A stretch of DNA of 27,151 bases. It comes from Conexivisphaera sp049976725. GTDB lineage: Archaea; Thermoproteota; Nitrososphaeria; Conexivisphaerales; Conexivisphaeraceae. The stretch lies in assembly GCA_049976725.1 (NCBI GenBank), contig JBMFHR010000012.1, positions 1 through 27,151 on the forward strand, read 5' to 3'. Position numbers and translations under genes: made by a program. The notes under the pieces are model-generated. The model worked only from the letters and a program-made list of their open reading frames with translations, was not told the DNA's origin and did not search any database. Shown here piece after piece: positions 14,637 through 22,098 of this stretch; positions within the stretch are counted from its first letter, which is position 1; each line of letters opens with the position of its first letter.

Positions 14637-16640
14637 CTGAAGTTCGAGCGGGCGGTGGTGGTCGGCGCCGGCGAGATGGGCCACGGCATAGCGGAGGTCC
14701 TGGCCCTCGCCGGGCTGCGCGTCTCCCTGATAGACGTCAAGCAGGAGATACTCGACAGGGCTATGTCCAGGATAGCGGACAGCCTGAGGCACCTGGCCTC
14801 GAGGGGGAAGATAAGCCAGGATCAGGTGGACCAGGTGTTATCCAGGATATCCACGCACACCTCGATAGCGGAGGGTGCCAGGGGGGCCGACATAGCGGTG
14901 GAGGCCGTCCCGGAGAGGATCGACGTGAAGTCCCAGGTCCTGAGGGAGCTCGAGCTCGCTCTCTCCCCCGATGCCGTCATATCGACGAACACGTCGAGCA
15001 TCATGATCTCGGAGCTCTCCCGGTTCCTCTCCAGGAGGGACCGCTTCCTCGGGACGCACTTCTTCAACCCGCCGGTCGTCATGAAGCTCGTGGAGGTCGT
15101 GAAGGGCCCCGAGACCTCGGACGCCGTGGTCGACGCCGTCGTGGAACTCCTGAGGTCGGCCGGCAAGGTGCCCATAAGGGTCAGGGACAGCGTGGGATTC
15201 GTGGTGAACAGGATCGAGGGCCCGGAGCTACTCTTCTTCTGCCTGCTGCTGGACAGGGGGATCGTCAAGCCCCCGGAGGTCGACGCCTTCTTCAGGTCGC
15301 AGGGCCTCCCCATGGGCCCCTACGAGCTCATGGATTACGTCGGGCTGGACGTCGTCAACGACCTCCTGAAGTACTACTCGGAGAAGCTCTCCCCCGACTA
15401 CGGCAAGTGCAGGACGATCGGCGAGCTGGTCTCTAAGGGGTACCTGGGCATGAAGGCCGGCAGGGGGTTCTACGAGTGGGAGGGCGGGAGGGCCAAGGTC
15501 GACCTGAGCAGGCAGACCGACAGGGTGAGCCTGCTGGACGTGATGCTGCTGGAGGTCAACGAGGCCGTGAAGCTGATAGAGGAGGGCGTGGCGTCGCCGG
15601 ACGACATAGAGACCGCAGTCAAGCTCGGCCTGAACAGGCCGTTCGGCCCCATAACCGTCGCGAAGACCCTGACGAGCTCGGAGGCCCGCGAGAGGCTAGA
15701 GGCGCTGGCCAGGGAGTTCGGCTGCGAGGTGTTCGCGCCGGCCAAGTCGATAAGGGAGGGCAGGCTCAGGGACGCCGTGGAGGGCAGGCTCGGGCCGCCG
15801 CCGGCCGCCCAGCCCCCGACGCCCTCCCAGCAGGCTCCCGCCGCGCCGGCCGCCCAGCCCTACGGCGAGTACAAGTACCTGCGCGTCACGAAGGTCGGGG
15901 AGAGGATCCTCAGGATAGCGCTCAACAGGCCCAGGCTGAACCTCATGAGCCCGGACCTCCTGGACGAGCTCGGCTCAGCGCTGGACAGGGTGAGGGACGA
16001 CCCGGAGGTCTTCGTGGTCCTCGTGACCGGCGAGGGCAACGTCTTCTCGGCGGGGGCCGACCTCAGCGTCTACGTGGCGGATCCGGTGCAGTTCCTCGAG
16101 TTCTCCAGGAAGGGGGAGCGCGTGCTCAGGAAGCTCGTCGAGCTGCCCAAGGTGACCATAGCGGAGATAAAGGGCTACGCGCTCGGCGGGGGGCTGGAGC
16201 TGGCCCTCTCGTGCGACATACGGCTGGCTACGCCGGACTCCACGCTCGGGTTCCCCGAGGTCACCCTAGGAATACTGCCCGGGTGGGGCGGGACCCAGAG
16301 GCTCCCCAGGCTCATAGGCATGTCGAGGGCGATGGAGCTCATACTGACCGGGAGGAGGATCAGCGGCAAGGAGGCGCACGAGATCGGGCTGGTGGCGTCG
16401 CTCCTGGGGCAGGACCCGGACGGCGAGGCTCTGAAGTACGCCGAGTCCATCGCGACCGGCTCCGCTCCGATAGCTGCGCGCTTCGCGAAGATGCTGGTCA
16501 ACAAGGCGTCGGAGGTCCCGGAGGACGTGGGCCTGGAGATGGAGTCGACGGCCTTCGGGATCCTGTTCAGCACCCAGGACATGAAGGAGGGGGTCTCGGC
16601 CCTCCTCCAGAAGAGGAAGCCCGTCTTCAGGGGGAAGTGA
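14637..16640 (+). CDS. 3-hydroxyacyl-CoA dehydrogenase / enoyl-CoA hydratase fusion
   Basis: This ~667-residue bifunctional enzyme does hydration and NAD-dependent oxidation in beta-oxidation. Residues 1-~380 are the dehydrogenase: the Rossmann loop GAGEMG at about 10, STNTSSIMISEL, and GTHFFNPPVVMKLVEVV with the catalytic His at about 141. A Pro/Ala/Gln linker covers about 385-408. Residues ~412-667 are a crotonase with both catalytic glutamates, in GGGLE (~521) and FPEV (~541). This domain order is opposite to bacterial FadB and is common in archaea. The first ATG/GTG in frame is GTG 14655, which would cut into the first beta strand. CTG 14637 gives the usual Lys-Phe-Glu-Arg-Ala-Val-Val-Val-Gly-Ala-Gly opening and has a strong Shine-Dalgarno. 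Homologues also act in the 3-hydroxypropionate/4-hydroxybutyrate CO2-fixation cycle, but nearby acyl-CoA dehydrogenases favour degradation. Confidence 0.9.
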   Translation: MKFERAVVVGAGEMGHGIAEVLALAGLRVSLIDVKQEILDRAMSRIADSLRHLASRGKISQDQVDQVLSRISTHTSIAEGARGADIAVEAVPERIDVKSQVLRELELALSPDAVISTNTSSIMISELSRFLSRRDRFLGTHFFNPPVVMKLVEVVKGPETSDAVVDAVVELLRSAGKVPIRVRDSVGFVVNRIEGPELLFFCLLLDRGIVKPPEVDAFFRSQGLPMGPYELMDYVGLDVVNDLLKYYSEKLSPDYGKCRTIGELVSKGYLGMKAGRGFYEWEGGRAKVDLSRQTDRVSLLDVMLLEVNEAVKLIEEGVASPDDIETAVKLGLNRPFGPITVAKTLTSSEARERLEALAREFGCEVFAPAKSIREGRLRDAVEGRLGPPPAAQPPTPSQQAPAAPAAQPYGEYKYLRVTKVGERILRIALNRPRLNLMSPDLLDELGSALDRVRDDPEVFVVLVTGEGNVFSAGADLSVYVADPVQFLEFSRKGERVLRKLVELPKVTIAEIKGYALGGGLELALSCDIRLATPDSTLGFPEVTLGILPGWGGTQRLPRLIGMSRAMELILTGRRISGKEAHEIGLVASLLGQDPDGEALKYAESIATGSAPIAARFAKMLVNKASEVPEDVGLEMESTAFGILFSTQDMKEGVSALLQKRKPVFRGK

Positions 16641-16644
16641 CGCG

Positions 16645-17841
16645 ATGGATGGGCTCAGGGACGTCTACATAGTGGACTACAGGAGGACAGCGTTCTCCCG
16701 CTCGAGGCCGAAGGAGCCGGAGAGGGACGTCTTCAACTCGATCCGGATGGACGAGGCACTGGGCCTCCTCATAGCCGACATGGTGAGGAGGAACTCGATA
16801 GACCCCCTCGACATAGGGGACGTGATAACTGGGTGCGCGCTGCAGGCCGGCGAGAACTGGCTCTACGGCGGGAGGCACCCCATATTCATGGCGCAGCTCC
16901 CCCCGGAGGTTCCCGGGATGGCGGTCGACAGGGCTTGCTCCTCGTCCATGAACGCGGCCGCCATAGGCTACATGGAGATCGCGACCGGAAACTCCGAGCT
17001 CGTGCTGGCGGGCGGGATGGAGCACATGACGCACGTACCAATGTCTGACAACCCGCACGTGGAGCCGAACTACAAGCTGCTCCTGAGGCCCGAGTTCATG
17101 AAGTACCAGATGAACATCGGTTACTCGATGGGCCTGACGGCCGAGAAGCTGGCGGAGGTCAGCGGGATACGGAAGGAGGAGATGGACGAGTGGTCCCTCA
17201 GGAGCCACCGGCTGGCGGCCAGGTCGCTCGCCGAGGGATGGTTCAAGGGCGAGATAATGCCGGTGGAGGTCGAGCACCAGGGCAGGAAGGTGGTCGTCGA
17301 CACGGACCAGAGCATAAGGCCCGACACCACGATTGAGCAGATCAGGAGCCTGCCCCCGGCGTTCAAGCCGGACGGGGTGATAACCGCGGGCAATTCCTCC
17401 CCGCTGAACGCGGGCGCGTCGCTCCTCATGCTAGCCTCGGAGAGGATGATTGATAAGTACGGGCTGAAGCCCATGGCCAGGATAAGGGCGATAGGCTGGG
17501 CCGGCGTGGAGCCCTACATAATGGGCAAGGGGCCGGTGCCGGCCAGCAGGAGGGCGCTGGAGCGCGCGGGGCTTAGCGTGGGTGACATAGATTTCTGGGA
17601 GATAAACGAGGCGTTCGCGGTGGTCACGCTCTACGCGATCAGGGAGCTGGGCATTGACCCGGAGAGAGTGAACGTCCACGGCGGGGCCATAGCCATAGGC
17701 CACCCGCTGGGCGCGACCGGCGCCAGGATAATCGGGACCCTGGCCAGGATACTGAGGGAGAGGCACGGGAGATACGGCGTCGCTACCCTGTGCGTCGGGG
17801 GAGGCCAGGGCTACGCCGTGATCCTGGAGGCGGCCGAGTGA
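16645..17841 (+). CDS. Acetyl-CoA acyltransferase (thiolase)
   Basis: This 398-residue degradative-type thiolase cleaves 3-ketoacyl-CoA with CoA. The acyl-accepting Cys is in DRACSSSMNAAA at about residue 98, the NEAFAVV motif precedes HGGAIAIGHPLGATGARI with His at about 353, and the second Cys is in LCVGGGQG at about 383. It is full length and intact. It begins four bases after the fusion-enzyme stop, and its stop overlaps the next start (TGATG), so it belongs to the same operon. It completes the beta-oxidation spiral with its neighbours. Confidence 0.95.
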   Translation: MDGLRDVYIVDYRRTAFSRSRPKEPERDVFNSIRMDEALGLLIADMVRRNSIDPLDIGDVITGCALQAGENWLYGGRHPIFMAQLPPEVPGMAVDRACSSSMNAAAIGYMEIATGNSELVLAGGMEHMTHVPMSDNPHVEPNYKLLLRPEFMKYQMNIGYSMGLTAEKLAEVSGIRKEEMDEWSLRSHRLAARSLAEGWFKGEIMPVEVEHQGRKVVVDTDQSIRPDTTIEQIRSLPPAFKPDGVITAGNSSPLNAGASLLMLASERMIDKYGLKPMARIRAIGWAGVEPYIMGKGPVPASRRALERAGLSVGDIDFWEINEAFAVVTLYAIRELGIDPERVNVHGGAIAIGHPLGATGARIIGTLARILRERHGRYGVATLCVGGGQGYAVILEAAE

Positions 17842-18953
17842 TGTTCTCGCTGCCTCAGGGCTACGAGGAGGCCAGGGCGCGCGCCAGGGAGTTCGCCCTC
17901 AGGGAGTTCACCGAGGAGGTCTCGCGCAGGTACGACGAGACCGAGGAGTACCCGGAGGACGTGAGGAGGAAGGTCTTCGAGTCCGGCTTCGTGGACATGT
18001 CGGATCCATGGAAGGTACTGATAGCCATGGAGGAGTTCTGCAGGGTGGATCCAGGGCTGGGGCTCTCCGCGATAGCGTCGATGTTCGGGTCCGAGATACT
18101 GATGCTCTTCGGATCCGAGGAGCAGAGGGCCAAGTACCTGGAACCAGTCCTGAGGGGCGAGAGGATAAGCGGCGTCGCCGTCACCGAGCCCGGGGCCGGG
18201 AGCGACGTAGCGGGGATCAAGTCCACCATGGAGAGGACCCCGGACGGCGGCTACGTGCTCAACGGCGAGAAGATGTTCATAACGAACGGGACCGTCGCCG
18301 ACCACTATTACCTGCTGGCCAGGACCTCCCCGCCCGAGTCGCCCGAGAAGCGGCACCACGGCCTGAGCGTGGCCATAGTGGAGAGGAGGTGGCCGGGGGT
18401 GATCCCGACGAAGCTCAGGGGGAAGCTCGGCATGCGCGCGACCGACACCGCGGAGATAAAGTTCGAGAACGTCCGCGTGCCCGCGGAGAACATAGTGGGT
18501 GAGGAGGGCAAGGGCTTCTACTACATAATGACGTTCTTCAACATAAGCCGGATATACGTGGCCGCGCAGGCGGTGGGCGTCGCGCAGGGGATACTCGACC
18601 TCTACGGGGACTACCTGTCGCGCAGATGGGCGTCTCCTCCAGAGGGGGCGCAGTTCGTGCTGGCGGAGGGCGCGACCAAGGTCGAGGCCGCCCGCCTCCT
18701 CACCTACCGTGCGGCGTCCCTCATATTCCAGTTCAACCCCGATCCGGCCCTCACCAGCATGGCGAAGTACTACGCGGCCGAGGTCGCGAACGAGGTGGCC
18801 CAGAGGGTCATGAGCATAGTGGGCGAGGACGGACTCAGGGGGAGGCTCGAGAAGCTCTACAGGGACGCGAAGATAACCGAGATCTGGGAGGGCACCAGCG
18901 AGGTGGAGAAGCTCGTGATCTACAGGCAGCTATCCAGGAGGAGGTCGGGCTGA
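17841..18953 (+). CDS. Acyl-CoA dehydrogenase, catalytic-type subunit of a split pair
   Basis: This 370-residue acyl-CoA dehydrogenase introduces the first double bond into an acyl-CoA. It keeps the flavin/substrate loop TEPGAGSD (about residues 115-122) and the catalytic glutamate in WEGTSE (Glu about 350, after LYRDAKI). It lacks two flavin-binding segments of homotetrameric family members. The R-x-AFG ... FQ run is replaced by RRWASPPEGAQF (about 261 on), and the HGG-x-G loop by VGEDG (about 327). The adjacent gene keeps exactly those two, so an alpha/beta heteromer is inferred. ATG 17841 overlaps the thiolase stop and has GGAGG ten bases upstream. Its stop overlaps the next ATG. Confidence 0.85.
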   Translation: MFSLPQGYEEARARAREFALREFTEEVSRRYDETEEYPEDVRRKVFESGFVDMSDPWKVLIAMEEFCRVDPGLGLSAIASMFGSEILMLFGSEEQRAKYLEPVLRGERISGVAVTEPGAGSDVAGIKSTMERTPDGGYVLNGEKMFITNGTVADHYYLLARTSPPESPEKRHHGLSVAIVERRWPGVIPTKLRGKLGMRATDTAEIKFENVRVPAENIVGEEGKGFYYIMTFFNISRIYVAAQAVGVAQGILDLYGDYLSRRWASPPEGAQFVLAEGATKVEAARLLTYRAASLIFQFNPDPALTSMAKYYAAEVANEVAQRVMSIVGEDGLRGRLEKLYRDAKITEIWEGTSEVEKLVIYRQLSRRRSG

Positions 18954-19993
18954 TGCTGAGGGAGGAGGAGCGCCTGCTCAGGCGCGTGGTCACGGAGTTC
19001 TGCGAGTCCGAGGTCGAGGGGCAGCGCCTGAGGATCGAGAGGGAGGGGGTACCGGACTCCCTGCTCAGGCGCGTGGCCGAGAATGGGTTCCTGGGCGCGC
19101 TCGCCCCTCCGGAGCTGGGCGGATCCGGGCTCGACCTCAGGTCCTACTTGGTCCTGCTGCAGGTGCTGTCGAAGTACTCGACGTCGCTGGCGTACCACGT
19201 ATTCCTCCAGAACTCGCTCTTCATCTCGCCCCTGATGAGGCTCGCGCCCGAGGAATTGAGGCGCGAGCTGGTGCCCGAGATCGCCTCGGGGGCCGCGCGG
19301 GGGACGCTCGCGCAGGACCTGTTCAGGAGCACGCGCAACTCGGTCTCCTACGATGGCGCGCTGAGGGGAACCGCCGACATGGTCCCCGTGCCGCGCGCCG
19401 AGCACCACTTGGTCCTGGCGAGCTCGGGCGCGGACGCGCTGCTGCTCACGGGAACCCCGGAGGTCCTGGAGGAGTACTCGGCGATCGGCTTCAGGGGAGT
19501 GCGCTTCGGCAGGGTTCGCTACGGGGGCGGCGCGCGCGTTCTGCTCGGCGACTCGGCGTCCTCCGCCCTCAGGGGCATCTTCGATGAGGCCGCGCTCCCC
19601 GTCGCCGCCATGGCCCTCGGCATAGCGGAGAGGGCCGTGGAGAAGGCGGCTCAGTACTCCAGGGAAAGGGAGGCGTTCGGCTCCAAGCTGGCGGAGTTCC
19701 AGCCAGTCGCCTTCTACGTGGCGGAGATGCGCGCGCAGCTCAGCGCGTTAGAGGAGTACCTGTACTCCGAGTCCCCGGACCCGCTGATAGCTAAGGTGCT
19801 CGCCCTGGATCTGTCCAGGAGGGCATCCAGGATGTCCGTGCAGGTCCACGGCGGCTACGGGTACTTCGAGGACCTGGGAGTGGAGAGGCTCTACAGGGAT
19901 GCCGCGGCCCTCTCCTCGATAGCGGGCAGCTACCTGGACGACATGACGGCGCTCTCCAGGAAGATCCTCGGCGACTCCGCGGCCAGGCTCTAG
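18953..19993 (+). CDS. Acyl-CoA dehydrogenase-like, non-catalytic-type subunit of a split pair
   Basis: This 346-residue protein has the acyl-CoA dehydrogenase fold: an N-terminal helical part (GFLGALAPPELGGSGLDLRSY), a degenerate beta domain and a C-terminal helical domain. It keeps REREAFGSKLAEFQ (about residues 237-250) and VHGGYGYFEDLGVERLYRDA (about 298 on), which bind FAD across the subunit interface. EPGAGSD is replaced by AQDLFRSTRN, and the Glu of the EGT motif is replaced by Ala in IAGSY (about 324). A Glu in FDEAALP lies near, but not exactly at, the alternative base position of isovaleryl-CoA dehydrogenase, so some activity cannot be ruled out. ATG 18953 overlaps the preceding stop and has the strong Shine-Dalgarno GGAGGAGGT seven bases upstream. 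This implies co-translation with its partner. Confidence 0.82.
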   Translation: MLREEERLLRRVVTEFCESEVEGQRLRIEREGVPDSLLRRVAENGFLGALAPPELGGSGLDLRSYLVLLQVLSKYSTSLAYHVFLQNSLFISPLMRLAPEELRRELVPEIASGAARGTLAQDLFRSTRNSVSYDGALRGTADMVPVPRAEHHLVLASSGADALLLTGTPEVLEEYSAIGFRGVRFGRVRYGGGARVLLGDSASSALRGIFDEAALPVAAMALGIAERAVEKAAQYSREREAFGSKLAEFQPVAFYVAEMRAQLSALEEYLYSESPDPLIAKVLALDLSRRASRMSVQVHGGYGYFEDLGVERLYRDAAALSSIAGSYLDDMTALSRKILGDSAARL

Positions 19994-20081
19994 CGCCACC
20001 CCAGGTACATGTAGGTCCCCCTGCCGGTAGCGCAGGCCTGCCGCCATCGGTGATACCGTTCGCTGGATCGGCCCGCCGCGC

Positions 20082-20091
20082 GGTTAAATAT
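20082..20091 (+). promoter_or_regulatory. TATA box of the third acyl-CoA dehydrogenase gene
   Basis: GGTTAAATAT is centred ~26 bases before GTG 20113. This both supports a separate transcription unit and decides the start. Confidence 0.65.
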
Positions 20092-20112
20092 CACCGCGTG
20101 CCTCGGAATTCC

Positions 20113-21318
20113 GTGGGCGTTTTCCCGTTCGAGGGCCTGGGCAGTTTCAGGGTGGAGCTGACGGAGGACCAGGAGGTCTTCCGCAGGACCGTCGAGAAGT
20201 TCGCCGAGGAGTCCCTGAGGCCCCGCGTGAGGGACGTGGAATTCAGCGACGCGATCCCGGACGGGCTGATAGATGGGGCCAGGGCACTCGGGCTCATGGG
20301 CGTCGGCGTTCCCCCGGACTACGGGGGCCAGGGCGGCGGCTTCAGGGAACTCGCGATAATGTCGGAGGAGATCTCGAGGGTCCTGCCGGCCTTCGGGACC
20401 CTCCTGCTCGTCAACAGGCTCTTCGTGGATCCCATAATGTTGTTCGGGACCGAGGAGCAGCGCGTGAAGTACGTTACGCCCGTGGCCCGCGGCGAGGCGT
20501 TCGCGGCGCACGCGAACACCGAGCCCGGGGCCGGGAGCGACGTCGCGGGGATCTCGACGACCGCCGTGAGGTCCGGCTCCGGATGGACGATCAACGGTAG
20601 GAAGATCTTCATATCCAACGCCGACCGCGCGCGCTTCTTCCTGGTCTCTGCCAGGACCTCCCCGCCCGAGCCCGGGAAGCGCTGGAGGGGGATAACCACG
20701 TTCATAGTGGAGAGGGACGCGCCGGGCCTCCGCGTCGGCCAGAAGTTCAACGTGACCGGGCTCATGGGGGAGCACCCCAGCGAGGTCATCCTGGAGGACG
20801 TCGAGGTGCCCGACTCGAACGTCGTGGGGAGGGTGGGCGAGGGCTTCAAGGTCGTCGTGACCACCTACGATTACTCGAGGATACTGATAGCTGCGCAGGC
20901 CGTGGGAATCGCGCAGGGCGCTCTGGAGGCCGCGCTCGGCTACTCGATCAGGAGGGAGGCCTTCGGCAGACCCCTGGCCTCGTTCGAGGGCGTCTCCTTC
21001 AGGCTGGCCGACATGCTGGCCGAGGTGAGCGCCGCCAGGCTCCTCACCTACTGGGCCGCGAACCTGGCGGAATCCAGGGATCCCAGGTTCGTGCTGGCGT
21101 CCTCCATCGCCAAGTACTACGCGACGGAGACGGCCGTCAGGGTCGCCAGGGACGCCGTATCGATACACGGTGGGGTGGGGGTCGATCGGGAGGCGCTGGT
21201 GGAGAGGTACCTCAGGGACGCGCTGATAACGACGATATACGAGGGCGCGAACGACATACAGAGGCTCACCATAGCGAAGTCGCTGCTCAGGGCCTCAGGC
21301 GGTCCGTCCATAGAATAG
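20113..21318 (+). CDS. Acyl-CoA dehydrogenase (complete type)
   Basis: This 401-residue flavoprotein has every canonical element in one chain: TEPGAGSD (about residue 136 on), RREAFGRPLASFE (about 280 on), IHGGVGV (about 351 on) and the catalytic Glu in IYEGAND (about 377). It should form an ordinary homotetramer and pass electrons to electron-transfer flavoprotein, which is not in the window. It is a useful internal control for the split pair upstream, because every motif missing from one of those is present here. A frame open from 20050 offers earlier GTGs, but GTG 20113 is 26 bases from the TATA box and is chosen as a leaderless start. Substrate is unknown. Confidence 0.93.
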   Translation: MGVFPFEGLGSFRVELTEDQEVFRRTVEKFAEESLRPRVRDVEFSDAIPDGLIDGARALGLMGVGVPPDYGGQGGGFRELAIMSEEISRVLPAFGTLLLVNRLFVDPIMLFGTEEQRVKYVTPVARGEAFAAHANTEPGAGSDVAGISTTAVRSGSGWTINGRKIFISNADRARFFLVSARTSPPEPGKRWRGITTFIVERDAPGLRVGQKFNVTGLMGEHPSEVILEDVEVPDSNVVGRVGEGFKVVVTTYDYSRILIAAQAVGIAQGALEAALGYSIRREAFGRPLASFEGVSFRLADMLAEVSAARLLTYWAANLAESRDPRFVLASSIAKYYATETAVRVARDAVSIHGGVGVDREALVERYLRDALITTIYEGANDIQRLTIAKSLLRASGGPSIE

Positions 21319-21329
21319 GATCCGCTTGG

Positions 21330-21403
21330 TGCCGCGGGTGGGACTTGAACCCACGGCATCCCGGTCTTCAGCCGGGCGCTCTCCCAGGCTGAGCTACCGC
21401 GGC
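21330..21403 (-). tRNA. tRNA-Phe (anticodon GAA)
   Basis: Read on the minus strand: acceptor GCCGCGG/CCGCGGC, D arm GCTC/GAGC, anticodon stem CCCGG/CCGGG with loop CTGAAGA, T loop TTCAAGT, discriminator A. There is no intron. CCA is encoded immediately after (21327-21329). Confidence 0.96.
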
Positions 21404-21423
21404 GCACTCGCTCGAAACCGGCT

Positions 21424-21432
21424 GGTATATTA
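21424..21432 (-). promoter_or_regulatory. TATA box of tRNA-Phe
   Basis: The minus strand reads TAATATACC. The centre is ~25 bases before the tRNA 5' end at 21403. Confidence 0.6.
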
Positions 21433-21464
21433 TCGTTATCTTCAGCCGGCGTCCTCCGCGGTAA

Positions 21465-21473
21465 CCTTTTTAG
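21465..21473 (+). promoter_or_regulatory. TATA-like box of the tRNA-Trp/tRNA-Pro unit
   Basis: CCTTTTTAG is centred ~29 bases before tRNA-Trp. No separate element precedes tRNA-Pro, so the two should be co-transcribed. Confidence 0.55.
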
Positions 21474-21498
21474 GGCAATGCCTCTGGGTGTGAAAAGC

Positions 21499-21625
21499 GG
21501 GGCCGTTGCCTAGCCAGGCAAGGCGTCGGGCTCCAGAGGTCAAAGGGGGAATTGACCGCGAGGGATGATGAACCTCTGGAGCTGGGGCGACCCGAAGATC
21601 GGGGGTTCGAATCCCTCCGGCCCCA
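21499..21625 (+). tRNA. tRNA-Trp (anticodon CCA) with intron
   Basis: Acceptor GGGGCCG/CGGCCCC, D arm GCCT/AGGC, anticodon stem TCGGG/CCCGA, loop CTCCAG-A around the intron, T arm GGGGG-TTCGAAT-CCCTC (one G-U pair), discriminator A. CCA is encoded at 21626-21628. Confidence 0.96.
21537..21589 (+). other. 53-nt intron of tRNA-Trp (position 37/38)
   Basis: A canonical BHB forms. The central helix pairs CTCC 21531-21534 with GGGG 21584-21587, between 3-nt bulges AGA (21535-21537) and CGA (21588-21590). Cutting after the second base of each gives this intron. Inside are a 6-bp hairpin (GGTCAA 21538-21543 with TTGACC 21552-21557), a box-C-like ATGATGA at 21565-21571, and an 11-base segment (21572-21582) complementary to 21530-21540 across the anticodon. 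No CUGA box D is present. Confidence 0.85.
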
Positions 21626-21630
21626 CCAGT

Positions 21631-21704
21631 GGGGCTGTGGGCTAGCCTGGTAGGCTGCCGGCCTCGGGCGCCGGCGGTCGCCGGTTCAAATCCGGCCAGC
21701 CCCA
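21631..21704 (+). tRNA. tRNA-Pro (anticodon CGG)
   Basis: Acceptor GGGGCTG/CAGCCCC, anticodon stem CCGGC/GCCGG with loop CTCGGGC, T arm GCCGG-TTCAAAT-CCGGC, discriminator A, encoded CCA at 21705-21707. It starts two bases after the CCA of tRNA-Trp. Confidence 0.95.
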
Positions 21705-21784
21705 CCATCCACCCACCCTGACAGCGATCCACCCCGATCACCCGCGCCGCCGGGGCGAAGCCCCCCAGCCCACCATCCGTTCAA

Positions 21785-21793
21785 GCTTAAATC
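21785..21793 (+). promoter_or_regulatory. TATA-like element of the SWIM gene
   Basis: GCTTAAATC is centred only ~19 bases before ATG 21808 but ~28 before the in-frame TTG 21817. The true start may therefore be three codons further in. Confidence 0.45.
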
Positions 21794-21807
21794 CGGCGCC
21801 GGCCCCC

Positions 21808-22098
21808 ATGACGGCGTTGCCCGGCGAGGTCCGCGCGGCGAGGCTCCTGTTCGAGCCGAGCGGCTTCTCGCTGTGGCTCGCCGGTTCGGCGCTCGAGTAC
21901 CTGGTCTCCCTGAGCCCTCCCATGTGCACGTGCCCCGACTTCTCCTTCCGGCTATCCCGCGGCAGGCCCTCTCCCTGCAAGCACCTGAGGGCGGTCCTGA
22001 GGGCGGCGTACTGGGGCACCTACGAGGAGGTGCGCCTGCCCGACAGCGAGCTCCTGACGGTGATCAGGAAAGGTGGATGGCAACTGCCCCAGCGCTGA
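21808..22098 (+). CDS. SWIM zinc-finger mini-protein
   Basis: This 96-residue protein consists of little more than a SWIM zinc finger. It has a short strand-rich lead (LLFEPSGFSLWLAGSALEYLVSL), then the Cys-x-Cys pair at 40/42 (MCTCPDF) and the Cys-x-His pair at 57/59 (PCKHLRAVL), and ends shortly after. SWIM fingers bind zinc and mediate DNA or protein contacts; stand-alone archaeal ones have been linked with Rad55/RadA-like recombination partners, but no such gene is nearby. ATG 21808 is used; TTG 21817 fits the promoter spacing better. Its 3' end overlaps the convergent oxidoreductase gamma gene by 35 bases. Confidence 0.8.
   Translation: MTALPGEVRAARLLFEPSGFSLWLAGSALEYLVSLSPPMCTCPDFSFRLSRGRPSPCKHLRAVLRAAYWGTYEEVRLPDSELLTVIRKGGWQLPQR

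Noticed and set aside
16175..20864. Several 100-400-codon ORFs in other frames over the beta-oxidation genes
   Set aside because: They are Arg/Gly/Pro-rich or Ser-rich shadows of the verified enzymes and have no start signals.
21499..21625. Complete C/D box guide RNA in the tRNA-Trp intron
   Set aside because: A box C is present but no CUGA box D at the required distance, so only a partial resemblance is claimed.
21442..21741. Minus-strand ORF across the tRNA-Trp and tRNA-Pro genes
   Set aside because: It consists of tRNA complement (GFEPAT, GIRTPD patterns are classic false translations of T arms).
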